Source of the DNA: Trichoplusia ni
Lineage: Eukaryota; Arthropoda; Insecta; Lepidoptera; Noctuidae
DNA length: 64,000 nt
Assembly: GCF_003590095.1 (NCBI RefSeq)
Contig: NC_039482.1
Location: 13,409,657-13,473,656 of the forward strand
Reading direction: 5' to 3'
Shown here piece after piece: positions 47,511-59,720 of the stretch. The translations under genes were made by a program, and so were the position numbers. How positions within the stretch are numbered: the first letter of the stretch is position 1; the number at the start of each line of letters is the position of its first letter. Below the pieces are notes generated by a model, which saw only the letters and a program-made list of their open reading frames with translations, was not told the origin of the DNA and searched no databases.

Positions 47511-49587
47511 TAGGATTTGCATTTCCAACTAAATTACTTTTTTTTGTGGAGACGATATAAACGATCCCATTTTTGCCACCAAAAATATTTTGTCTCAATA
47601 TTGCTATTCAGACAAAATATTTTTAAATAAGCGGCAGGGTTAAGCTCAAGATTGTTTGATCATTCAAAAAAATCCACTTCTAGTAGATCAGTTCCTGTTT
47701 TTCTAATTCTGATCAAAGACTTTGCAAAGTTGTCTTATGCTTGTCAATCACAGAACGTGTCGTGCCATCCATGTCTCCGTCCTACCTTAGAGTCAGGTGC
47801 ATTTGTTTGCATTCATCTTTTGTTTTTATTTGGTCAGCAGTCTCTTCGACTTCTCATCTGAGGAATGTCCTGTGTACACAGCAAAAAAGGCAATACGCAG
47901 CCTTTGTACCAAGTACATACCTCTCGCTATTTTTATTTAAATTAAATAAAAGCCGCCGTTTTGAGTCCAATTTCCTGGACTTAATGTATCCGATCATGTT
48001 TGGGTGGTCTCGATTCTGACTGATCGATATATCGCGATGAAATCGATTCGTATGTGTTGATAACAGATCGAATGAGGTTTTTTGTCGCTACCGTTGTTTT
48101 ATCTTGGACCTATCTGATAATGCGTATTTTATGTTAATGTGTTTTGATTTTGATGTACGAGTGTACATTAATTAAGAACCTCGTATTTGTAGACTATGCT
48201 ATCACTATGATAAATTGTCTTGAAAAACTTGAATTTTGGATTTACAAATGTGGAATCAATTTTTGATCAACCCAAGAAATCGCAATGAATTGTCCATTCA
48301 ACATTACCGGCATCAGCCTTCAAATGCCAAGAATTCACCGGATCAATATCACACCTTTTAAATACTTAAGAACTCGCAGGACTCCTAAAAATTAACGCTT
48401 TATATCTACTGAGATCCAAGGAACATTAAATGTCCGTTCCTTTATCAGCACATCAGCAATACTTCTCGGCGACACAGGTTATATATTAAAGAGTTCGGGA
48501 GTTGTCGGCTCCACTCGGATGTGCTCGGCTGATCCCTATCTCACACTTAAACACCGGATCACTGGGTGTTTCTGTCGCCAATCAATCTTGCTTAAGTCGT
48601 GTTGCATTTATTTTGGTCTCAACTTGCCACTTCTGCTTTACAAGTCAGTGCAGATAAATTGACCGGGTTTTAAAAACGCTTTTTTTCCGAAAAGTTTGCT
48701 TGATCTTCAAAGTTGTCTGAGGCGTTAAAACATCGCTGCCGTTTGAAATCTTTTAAGTAAAATATTTTTCATCATCTTTTTTTATGAGAAGAGTTCTAAA
48801 TCCGACATCTTTAAATACAATTTATTTGTCGTAGTAACCTCTCTCCGAAATACGATAAAAATACCGTGTTGACCTCAGGCTATATCAAATACTGAGCAAT
48901 CTCATTACGAATCTAAACGCAACATTTTATCAAGATCTGTATGATATTCAGAATTTTATTTCAATTCTCAGTTGTGACCCAGATGTCCTTGTATGGCCGT
49001 GTAATGGCCGCTTTACTCATAACGTTGGCCCGCAATTAATCACACGAATTAAACTTTATAACGTTTTTAGAGACCCGTAGTCTTGTATTAATAAAGACCT
49101 ATTTTTAAGAGATATTAAAAACTTTTGAGAAATATGGTTTTCGGAGTCATTAAAACCTTTTTGAATATTGTACTCTTCTTTGCATTGGTATTATTTAACC
49201 ATTAAAGAGTATGATTCATTTTGAACAATGAAGGGTTGATTGTAATAAAGTTTAAACCTTTGTGCGTTTCTGAGTAGAAACAATATGTGGTATTGTTAGT
49301 AATTAATAGTAATTTTCAAACAAGAAGTAATTTGGGAGATAAAGGACCACTGTGGTAAAAGACCACGTTTATTGTTCGGATAATGTGAAAACATAATAAA
49401 GACAATCATTGGTTTCGTTGAAAAACATAACATAACAATTTAATATCTATTGTTTCATGTATAATCATTGAACAATAAAACAATTATTATTCCTTTTCTT
49501 ATTCGTTTGTAGGTGAACCAACAGTTTTACGTTTAGGTATAAGTATTAAAATTATTGTTTATATTAATGTATTGTTTTTGTTACCAG

Positions 49588-49666
49588 GTTTCGTCTCATG
49601 TTCGCCCTCGCCATGCAAAAATAGCGGAACTTGTTTATCCACACCAAGAGGAGAATACTTCTGCAA
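49588..49666 (+). CDS. Exon encoding half of an EGF-like domain
   Basis: A 79-bp exon between acceptor ttgttaccag| (to 49587) and donor |gtaagt (49667). After two bases finishing a split codon it reads FVSCSPSPCKNSGTC, then LSTPRGEYFC, then AA of a split Lys/Asn codon. Cysteine spacing C-x4-C-x5-C-x9-C with NSGT and EYFC is the first part of a Notch/neurexin/crumbs-class EGF repeat; the next exon should begin with the base completing Lys/Asn and then the fifth Cys. Another frame of the same bases is longer but has no domain. Incoming phase 1, outgoing phase 2. The gene should be an extracellular or transmembrane protein with very large introns. Its identity is unknown, and no companion EGF exon was found in the window. 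Confidence 0.7.
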
Positions 49667-50203
49667 GTAAGTGTTTAGAATTATCACATTATACTAATAT
49701 TGTTCTTCTAAAACATATGTGTGAAGTATGTATTTTATATTATCTGTACCAGCGATGCAAAAGCCAGAATGGACTGCGGAGTCTTAATAAAGTAGGTGAA
49801 AAGGTTCAACCGAATGTGCAGAATTTCAGATCAGTCAATGATAAATAAAGCTAATACTAATATTGAATTAGGATCATCGAATAAGAAAACTGCGTATGGT
49901 GATATCCTATCAATTCCCTCTGTTGGGCAACGGCCTCTTTTTGCTTTAATTAACTTAAGTTTGCACGATCCCAAAAAGGTCTTCAAAAGGGATGAAAACC
50001 TCAAGGGCTTATCATAACATCACTTAATTGCAACCCCTAAACATAAAATTCGTTATTATTTTCTAAAAATCGATACCCCATATGCCATAGAACCGTTAGG
50101 ATTATTATTTTACTGCGCCCCATAGACCCACATGAATTGATCAAAGAAAAATTGATCTTACCCCAAACTAATAAGACTTATTTTCGTCTATCGTCAGTCG
50201 CGT

Positions 50204-50262
50204 GTGTGTTATTATGCGTGTGTGCGTGTGTGACTAATCGTGTAGTGTGAGTGTGTGGGTAG
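50204..50262. repeat. GT-rich microsatellite
   Basis: Imperfect GTGTGT runs interrupted by ATTATGC and ACTAATCG, followed by TGCGCAGGCG at 50268-50277. Confidence 0.8.
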
Positions 50263-52024
50263 ACAGATGCGCAGGCGAGCCCTTACCACTCAAGTGGGAT
50301 CTTAATTGCATTAAAAATGTATGGCAGTATTCAATTCGTTGTATTCTCGTATAAATCATGTTTTTGATATGTTCAATTACAAACATAAGTACGTGTTTCC
50401 ATTTTTGGTATCGTTTGAATTTTTATTCCATTAGAGAACTTGATTTTTTTTGGCATATTTTTGAACAAGCTTTGTCTTATGTTCTCTTAAATTAATAAAA
50501 TTAATGCTTCAATCAACACAGTTTTAAATAAATCGCTTTTTGATAACAGTATCAGATATCCACTTCTAAAATTAAATTAATATTTACGCTAATTCTTTAA
50601 ATAATACAGTAATCTCGGTTTTAATCTGTAAGTAATTTAATTCAGCATTTTCAACCGGTCTCGAACTCACGATGTTATCACTTTGGATGTCACGTGACAA
50701 TGTTGTATGACGTCAATCAAGAAGATTTAATTGTGGATGTCTACGGAAGATAGGGAACATGTTTTTTTATCTTAATTTGCCGATTTCGCTTAAATATTTA
50801 CATTTATGCATACATTTATTTTTGGCAGGCCTGAGAATATTTTTTTGTTTTATCAGGAAATTTATTAAATAATTCATTCAAATCAATTCCTATGTTGTAA
50901 TTTTATACAATTTATAGCGTGATTTAAATATATTATAATAACCACAAGAACATATTCCATAGGACACGTGAAAATACTAAAATATTTACAAATTGCAAAC
51001 TCCGCTACATACAGCCTGATTAGGCATTGCACTTTCTATTGCAAGCTTTTATTTTATTCATCTGTCCCTTTGTCTGTCAGTCTGCAATCAAACCTTGCAA
51101 GTTAAAGATTCACTCCTGGATTCCGACTGATACTAATATATTGCGTGATAATGCAATAGTATGACCTGACACGAAGCTGATCTAATGCTAGAGCTGGAAG
51201 GTAATCATAGGTGCTCCACTAAAAAAACATTGAGTTCAGATTCGTTACAATTATCTTTTTAAGAATCGTTGCAAAACAAGCAAGAGAAAAGCTTTGTCAC
51301 TCAACTTGTCTTAAATCCTTAACATTTATACCCACACCCCAAAATCAGAAGTGGCAATTGTAGGGATTCTATTATAGCCTTACTATCTCCGATAGCTCTT
51401 ACTTGGCCATACAAGTAGGGCCTTCGGCAATAAATTGTAGCTCACTATCTGATTACCATATTTGTCATGTAATGTGAGGGGGTTCACACTACATCCTCTA
51501 CTTCACGTTTCAAGTGATAACGAAGTGAGAATGGGATTATTTCAAATGAAAGATATAAAAGTCGGCTATTTTCGATGAGTAGTGAAAACTGATTAAGATT
51601 TTTAGACTATTTTTGTTTATATTTATTGATATGTTTTTAAGTATGTCATCAAATTACTATTAAAAATGATAAATTGTGAAGTTCTACATGAAATACATAA
51701 ATTAATAGCAATATAATTATTCAAAATGTGTCCAGTCACACGTGTGTTTACGAATTGTGAAACAAAGATTATTAAGGATAATACTTCTGGATTCTACATT
51801 TTCATTCATAACGAAATGTAGGTTAACTTTATTAACTTTACCATCGGTTATCACTTCATTATCACTTCATTTGAAACAGTACCCATAGTAGTGGTACTGC
51901 GGCAAACCCTTTGTTTTGTGCTCATTAAATTGACTACTTTTATGGAGACGATAGCAGTTGCCGTGTTTAAGGCTTTGCGGAAGTTCAGCTGCGATCCAAC
52001 ACATATTTGTATCGAGTATCTCCT

Positions 52025-52061
52025 TATCGATAACTAGACGTGTTCCTCTCACTTATCGATA
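52025..52061. promoter_or_regulatory. Pair of DREF/BEAF-type TATCGATA sites
   Basis: Perfect TATCGATA at 52025-52032 and 52054-52061, with ATCGATT at 52078-52084. DRE palindromes mark housekeeping promoters and insulators in insects. A minus-strand frame begins just downstream (ATG at about 52001, MCWIAAELPQSLKHGNCYRL, stop at 51867) but has no known counterpart. Confidence 0.4.
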
Positions 52062-52748
52062 ATTTTGCTGTCATTAAATCGATTGACTTGTGACGTGATG
52101 ATGACTAGGAATTTTTTTTTGAGAATCTTTGCAGTTGACCTAAGTGCAGTATTGGACATAATGAATATAGTTTAAGTTGTTCTTAAGTATTGTATTTTCT
52201 TAAACTTAAACCCCGGTATGTGAATCATTGGTGACTCAACAGGAAATGCCAAATTTTTGCGACCACACACAAAAATGGCGCTGTAAACGTGGTCTGAAAA
52301 TTACTATGTTCCTAACAAAGACATAATACTCTATTATTTTTATAAGGTTAAGATATTAATGACAAAGGTTAAAATAGTATCGAAATGTTAAATGCTTTTG
52401 TCATATTGATTTAAAGAAGAATATTCATAAAAAAAAATTGTAGCCCAAAAAGTGTATAATACTCAGACCATACAAAGTTTGTAACTGTGACTTAGAAATA
52501 TCGATCTGACTGTCTTCACATAAGGATCATATTAATTCATAGAAAGTACCCAATAGTCAAATCTAAAATGTTGATAACTGTTACTCAAAAATCGACTCTA
52601 CTGCCACGTAATAAGGACACGGCTAATTTCATTGTCTTCCATGTATCAAAGGTACTTTTGTGAGATGCACAGATAATAGATAACAATTGTCCACTCGTCT
52701 AGACGTCTAATGGACGGTGGGCGGCCGGCCCCGATTTCGCTGATGTCA

Positions 52749-52760
52749 TGCGCGTGCGCA
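52749..52760. promoter_or_regulatory. NRF-1/EWG site, perfect 12-mer
   Basis: TGCGCGTGCGCA, reverse complement TGCGCACGCGCA, the full consensus, inside a GC-rich islet (52715-52785) with GGCCGGCC. Confidence 0.55.
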
Positions 52761-53659
52761 TCTTACACGTACCGGTCCCTAAGAAACACTTGAAATTTCG
52801 AACTATGAATAGAAGTTCTAATCCACTATTTTAAGAGTATTTAACGAAAATCTTTTAGACTTCTTTTTTAGTTTTGATCCCACTCTTAAGCCGTTTATTT
52901 ATTCAAAGTCTTTAAATGTTGTTTGTATTTTTTGTCAAAGACCTTAGTTAAGCTACTGTACGTAAAACACATGTTACGAGTATACGTATCCAACAATAAA
53001 GAATTACTTCATTTGTTCGAATTAATGGAGGGGACGTCGCACCCCTACATCAGACAGACTATTTGCGAATCCTGCCACGTGTCTGCTCACATCAAACAAA
53101 TTTACAAATCCCTACTAACATTAGTAATAACAATTCAAAAACATTTATCTATACACGTAGCATAAACATTAAATTGTAGCTACAAATCGATCGCATAATC
53201 GAATATCTAAATCGATTTGGGTACATCACTATTATCGGGAAATTACGGCTTTATGAAAGGGATAATTTTCACAGGATAATTCTTTAGATGTATCTTGGGA
53301 TTGTCTTGATAATGTATGGAAATTATTTGATTTTTTGGGTAATCATTTTGTTCCCATCAAGTTGGAATGACATATCTGCACATAACTTGATTTTTTGTAA
53401 AGCATACGCCGCTTATAACAAAGCAGTGAGATTGGCACTTAAAAAAGCTATATGGGTTTGCTATTAAAATCGTAATTAACTACGTGTTTGAGTAACCAAC
53501 AGTTAGTGAAAAATAGAAATAAATAGAAATACCTTTGAAGGAGTCAGTTAGCAAATAGTACAGAAAAATTAAGTCTGGCTCTGCTGTAAGATAGTTTAAG
53601 CATAGACCTATCAGTAGGAAAGTTGGTCAGCTCCAAAACAAACATTATTTTTACGAACT

Positions 53660-53760
53660 TCTCACAATAAGCAACAAAGCTTTATTACCGTATAAAGAAA
53701 ACCTTATTCTGAGAACTCGGGAATGAACCCACGACCCCTCGGACTCACGATAACGTTATT
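53660..53760 (-). mobile_element. tRNA-derived SINE remnant
   Basis: On minus, GGTCGTGGGTTCATTCCCG is a strong Pol III B-box context typical of Lepidoptera SINEs; flanks are eroded. Confidence 0.45.
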
Positions 53761-55040
53761 TGATGTGACGCAATGCGTTATTGCTTTACTGATGACTAAG
53801 CTGCGTATGCGCAGGTATGAGGTACAACTTTACGGGGATTGCCGTTACCATAGTAAGGGGTACTTTGATGAAATGGCGAAGTACGCCTTATTTACATTGT
53901 TTTTATCTAGTGGAAATGGTAATGTAATGTAGTGATAAGAACATTATTGTTCTACTGCTAAGCAGAGATCTCTTAGGTGGCACCGCTACTGACAAAAGAC
54001 TATTAAAAATCCAGTTTACTTTGAGTGTTAAACTTTAATCTGAAATTATAGTACCTAACAAACAATTTAGCGCCATTAACAAAAACCTCTAAAGAGCTAA
54101 AAAAAAAAAATTATACGCAGAATTGCCATAGACGTCTGGCATAAAATATTCTAGTAAAAGAGAAAAGAAAGGAAACAATGAGAATCAAAGCTCCAAAGAC
54201 CCTTTACTCCATTTTAACAAATTACAAAAACGACATACACACGTAAAAACACTTTCAATTATAATTTACCTATGAGAAAAGAACAGGCAGACGTGTCGTG
54301 GTTATGAAAGGACATTAGCAAGACAGTTCACACGCACCTTACGTAACGAAAAAACTATTGCAATATTGTGCAATGTTTGTTTAAGACATGTTTTGACTGT
54401 ATGTATGTGTGTACTATGCTATTAAAGTAATGGGTAATGCTGTGTTTGTAGACTTTGCAGTATGTTTTACATGACAATGATTTTGTTGTAGAAGTTTTGT
54501 GGGTCTTTTGTTTTTGGTTGCTTTTTGTCTGTTTTGTTTTGTGTTGATGATGGGCCCGCAAAATAGATGTATATAGGAAAATAATATTTTGAATTTACTT
54601 ATTCATATATCTTTTTCTAGTAGGTTAAAAGAATTTATCTTAATTATTTAAGAGGCTTAAGCAAAAAATGTAAACACAGTGAGTGAAACACTGAAATATA
54701 GCATATTTCTCTTAATTCTAAGGATTTATCTATTATTGATATGAATGTAAAGTAGAATGAAAAAATATTAATAGAATCCTCGAGATATTTTTTATAGTAC
54801 ATTATCACATGTTTCGGTCAACTTCCGTCTCTTGTGCTATTAGATCCAAATGGGTTTGTAATAAAGGGCCAGAAATGCATTAGGCTAATTGTAGACGATT
54901 GAGCTCCCTTGTTACACGAGATTGACAAAAAATAAGGGGAATTTAGAGATCCGTAGAAATGTAGTAAATTGAAATAAACTGAATACATGTAGGATATGCT
55001 TTAAATATTCTAAAATATACTGTATTGTACAATTATTTAA

Positions 55041-55236
55041 ATACTAGTTGCTGTTCATGGCTCCGCAAGCCTGGATATCGTTATAGCTCTAAACATATAT
55101 TAATCCAAGGTGTCAGTTACCTCCATACTAAATTACATCCAAATTGGTCCAGGCGTTTAAGTGTAATGAACTAACAAACATACACTCATACAGACAAACA
55201 TTCATATGCTTCTGCAATTTATAATACTGGTGTGAA
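55041..55236 (-). mobile_element. Helitron-like miniature element
   Basis: Starts ATACTAGTTGCTGTTCATGG, contains ATTACATCCAAATTGGTCCA, GGCGTTTAAGTG and a CATACAGACAAACATTC run, ends TTATAATACTGG. This is the standard outline of the Lepidoptera Helitron-derived repeat seen from the other strand. Confidence 0.75.
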
Positions 55237-55939
55237 AATTTTGGATTAAATAAATATATTTCTCATTAAGATTGTTTTAATTCATGCTTATGTTATTTTA
55301 GACTTTGTTAAGAATATTCAAACGTGAGATGTGACGTCCATTTAATATTGCTATTCGATAACCATAAACTGTTATCTAAGATTTATTGATATATACACAA
55401 AAATCGTCGTTGTCAGCGTGTTAACATTTAAAGAATTAACATATTCTACGACAAAATGTCAAATTAATGACGTGTAACAAAAACCATATTACAAGTTTAA
55501 AAATAAATCTCAGAACAAAAATGCATGTGTAAACATATTTACATGTGGTTCTAATATTTATTATTCGATTTTAGTTTTTCTCAATGTAAACCACACCTGG
55601 TTAAATAAATTCAAGTTACAAGTTACGGAACGAGTTGCGTACGCGCACACGAATGTACTTCGGTTTGTTTAACTTAGTAGAAAGGAGATAATAGCGTTGA
55701 CTTCCTCAAATTCGTTTCGAGATGACTCGTCTTTAGCGTGAGAAATAAAATTATAGTTTTAGAATTGTTCCCCACAGTACCGCATTACAAAGTCATTTCA
55801 TGCGGTTCATACATTTAAGCATCTTCTTTTAATAAATTTTAGAGTAATATGTTTCGATATGAAAAGATAATGGTTCAGTTTTGCATTATCTTTGCCTTTT
55901 TACTAATGTTGTCACAATATTCGATCTATCAAGGAATAG

Positions 55940-56110
55940 TTTGTCATTTAATCAGACAGCATCAATCTGACCCAATGTGCGCGACGTCACGGGTGCGATC
56001 CCCAATATGACAAACAATTATGAAGTTTAGCCGAATACTTCTTTTGAGTCTGGATGTCCTTGTGCAAGTTACTTGAAACATTCTGATTTCCCGCGACACA
56101 GGAAAGTGCG
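55940..56110 (+). mobile_element. tRNA-derived SINE, copy B
   Basis: GCGCGACGTCACGGGTGCGA then TCCCC (B box GGGTGCGATCCCC), followed by CGAATACTTCTTTTGAGTCT and GGATGTCC. Shares motif order with the copy at 11868-12075. Confidence 0.55.
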
Positions 56111-57773
56111 TTACTCGTTTTAAATTGAAACGTTTTTTCTAGATCCCATTTTTATCTTAAGTAACATAAGGTTTCATCTGACCCGCCAGTATTTTTTCTA
56201 CTCACAAACTCCGTAAATTCCGTCACATACGAGAAACTCGTTAATCCCTGCGATTTCGTTATTAAATGCTTATCAAATCAACTTATTGCTGCCATATCAT
56301 AAATCTTCAGCTAACAAGTCAGATTGAATTTATAATCTCAAGCGAGATCGAGAGATACCGTTTTATGCAGTCCGGAGGCTTCATAAGTATGGAATTTAAC
56401 TTGATTAGATCTTAATTAATCATGTGTTGACTGTCACACGATGACGCTTTTAACCGCACGTATCGGTTTTCAGGGCGCGGTTTTATATAGTATTGATATG
56501 TAACTGTTGAAAGTGTCTGATTGATGTTTAGAGTTTTCATAAGTATGAGTTAAAAGTACGACAACGCCATTAACTGTTTTAACTTTTCTGCTGTGTTAAG
56601 ATTGAGAAAAAATATATAAACTAAATCGTTTGCTAGAGGTCTTTTTGGTGTTGATTTTTAATTGTTTCTTTTTAACTATCGTTATAGTTCACGATATCAA
56701 CAGCGTGTATTAGACTTACAATATTTTTAAGGCATCTCAACTCGCAGCAGGCGATCCAGGATAGTTAACGTAGTAATATAATTTCAATAGCAAATTACAA
56801 TTCTTTGTAAACATATTCGCGAAACCGTCTTACTCACACAGAGACCTGACATTGTATGACGTAATGAAACCACCCAAACATTTAAATGACACATTCTGGC
56901 CGCCATATTTAATTCAGCCGATGAAATGCGAAAGCGGTAATCAAAGGTTTGATATACCATTAAAAACAGATTACGAGGTGATGGACGAAATTCCTGAGAT
57001 GAAGACATCAGGGGTAATTGAGCTTTGATTTTTGCAAGTGATATTTATTTAGGTATGTAAAAGTACCGCTCAAGTGCACCGTTTGGATGGCCATTTTTAG
57101 AAGAATTGTACATACCTTATTTATCCTTTAAAGGGATAATTATTGTCTTTATAAGATTATGTCGAAAATTTAAGTGTTGCAATAAAATCATTAAATTTCA
57201 AGATAATTACGCATTGGCTTAGTGACAAGTGATGTTTAGTTTAACTTCTTTAAAAACCAAAAATGAGACTGTAGGAAAGATAGAATAATAAATCCAGGTA
57301 TATCCACGAAGGCTTTCTATCACCCAGACAGCAAGAACAAAGAAAGCGTTTACGACATTGAACCCGCAACCCAACCCAGTCTCATCACAGACCATACAAG
57401 CCCATACAAATTCAACCCAAGCGAAAAAAAAATCTTATACAAAAACAGCGGATCTTAACCATACACATGTATTGGTAATAATAACAGTCATTGCAAGCCA
57501 TTATAAGCTCAATTATCATAAACATAGGCTACAAAATCCCTCGTTACGTATTCATACCACGTGGCGAAGGTTGCTTGCTGAAGGCGGTACTGGTGTCAAT
57601 TTTAATTCTGGGAAAGCAAGAATGGTTTATAATACAAAATGTATTTCGTCGATGAATATTTTGTTTGTATTGTTGTCTGTACATCTCTTACTTAGCTATT
57701 TATGCTTGGACGCATTTAGAGTAGTTTAAATTGGTTTTTAATTTTTGGATAAAAAAATCTTACGACATCTTTA

Positions 57774-57898
57774 TAATAATAATAATAATTTATTTCAGAC
57801 CAAGATAGTCCATAGAGTGTTAGTAATACACAGGTACTTACAAACTATGTTAGTAATACACAAAATACTAAAACAAAACAAAACAAAAGCAAACTTAT
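57774..57898 (-). mobile_element. LINE 3' UTR fragment with (AAT)n tail
   Basis: On minus, GGACTATCTTGGTCTGAAAT then AAATTATTATTATTATTAT: a LINE-type 3' end with a trinucleotide tail. Two imperfect copies of GTTAGTAATACACA lie within it. No coding part remains. Confidence 0.55.
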
Positions 57899-58768
57899 AG
57901 ACAGCAGATATTTTTCTACTCGTTTCATAGCTATAGGCAAATTTGATTACTAATAAACTGATGACCTAGAAACGAAATATAAATAAGTGATTTATAATCA
58001 TGTTTTAGCTTACGAAGGTGGATATTAGACTACCAAAACTACACATAATTACAAAACACCGAACCCCAGTCACAGCTCATATCGATTTAAAACTGTTTTA
58101 GAATCCGAAGGTATTAAAGAACCTTTTCAATCCCTTTCAATACGCATCACGACGCGACGTCTGATACCACTCCCATCTCGATGGGTTCCGAAACGCGGTA
58201 GAACCCGGTCCAAAACGATTAACTCTTTTTATGTCACGGACCAAACCCGGTGTTTGTATTAAAATATCCTCGGAGTCCCTGACCGCTGCGGTCATAAACA
58301 TCAATTACAAGAGGTTTACAACTTTAAAAAGCTTTTAGCGTCATTATTTACGGACATGCGACTCTTGGTGGCTTTAATTTTCTCAAATTATACATGCTAA
58401 TGTGTACTTTACCAACATATTTATATGTCACATAATTCACTGTAATTATTTTTGACATCTTCTGCATTATAGTGCTCATTAATTGGTATCAAGTTAAGTT
58501 GTTATATGTAGCAAGTAAGACTAATAGAGAAGTTGCTCAAACCCTTATAAACTTTATAATTATCAGGTATCTGCAGAATGTGCATTCAAGTACTGTAATT
58601 TTCCCTTCAAATCCATATAGGCATATATTTCTTAGTCTTTGTTAACAATCGATGCATGCCAACACATAGAGCCCAGTCTCGTATAAGGCATAAAATTATG
58701 ATATATTATTTCATACAACACAGCGAAATAAACTTGATACACCGTCCCGGAACAACGAATCACGTATA

Positions 58769-58780
58769 TGCGCACGCGCA
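58769..58780. promoter_or_regulatory. NRF-1/EWG site, perfect 12-mer, beside CCGCCAT
   Basis: TGCGCACGCGCA, full consensus, with a PHO/YY1-type CCGCCAT 10 bp downstream (58791-58797), in a GC-rich islet spanning about 58740-58880. Confidence 0.55.
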
Positions 58781-59720
58781 AACCGCCGCGCCGCCATTGT
58801 CTCAAATTCGCCCAAACAAACCGGTTCCCGAGATAATAGCACCAAAACGATCGTCCACGCACGCAGTCTCCGGAGAAATTCCAACCAAAGTAGTTTTATT
58901 CGTTAAAACTTTAGGGAATCCTGTCCGAGGCATTTGTCGATAAAAAGTCATAGACGGCCGTTTATTTATCGTCGGACCAACAAATAAATTATGAACCGAC
59001 TATAATGGATGCTACTGTGATTTCAAATATTGTTGCTTATCTTCTTGGACTACAGAATTTTATTCTACTACCGGTACAGGCCATTAACGGTGATAGAAAA
59101 TTAGTGGCGTCTATCGGTTAATTGAAAATATATTTAAATATTTCTGACGGGATGCCGGAAGGTTCTATTTAAATTTACTTAGCGGTAACTTAAAAGTAAA
59201 AAAGGATTCTTACAAATTTAAAAGAGGTTTACGTAACTGTATATTTGTCCAAAAACGAAATGCAAAAGAGATTGTAATACTCGGAATAAGGCAAGCCATT
59301 CATTATATGGACGGTATAAACATACAACAATATCGTTCAAGATCGATTAAAATTGATATTAGCGTGTTTTTATTTGCTTCAAACCCCTGGGGGGATAAAT
59401 TCAAAGCAGGCCACAGATTACACTTTGTCATTATCAGACGCCTGCCTTAGAGCGGCAAAAGATTTCCTACACGGCACCAATGAATAATAATAAGCCCAAA
59501 GGTATTGAACCATGACTTTATGCTATAAATAATGTGATACAATCTTTGCTCGGTCGGCAACTTGTACATACTGAGTCATTATAGGATACTGGCCTTATGA
59601 AGTTGGTACATGCAAATGTATGCTTCTGTTGCAAGTTGAATAGGCTTTTAGTATAAGAACACCATAACTGGCTCAGTTTGAATATGGTAAGCGGTAATAC
59701 GTCCCTATAGTTACCATTAG

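Larger units (their letters stand above)
34925..49587. other. Gene-poor region, probable large intron
   Basis: About 14.7 kb. Besides the items listed separately (38023-38361, 39721-39886, 40970-41040, 46138-46476, 46921-47510) it is AT-rich with no supported exon. Regulatory-looking motifs: CRE at 40150, DREF-type TATCGATA at 41159-41166, and ATGGCGG at 41441 and 41724. Confidence 0.5.
49667..59720. other. Gene-poor region, probable intron of the EGF gene
   Basis: About 10 kb without a supported exon. Contents: a GT-rich microsatellite (50204-50262), CRE and TCACGTGA E-box near 50690-50715, two DREF sites (52025-52061), NRF-1 sites (52749, 53802, 55636, 58769), SINE remnants (53660-53760, 55940-56110), a Helitron-like element (55041-55236) and a LINE 3' end (57774-57898). 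The 123-codon plus frame at 57358-57729 begins with TTG and is low-complexity, so it is not called. Confidence 0.5.

Noticed and set aside
47652..48019. Two overlapping plus-strand frames
   Set aside because: No start context, no conserved motif, and next to a minus-strand LINE fragment; likely chance.
57358..57729. 123-codon plus-strand frame
   Set aside because: Begins with TTG, is low-complexity (Thr/Asn/Lys/His) in its first half, and has no domain or splice context.
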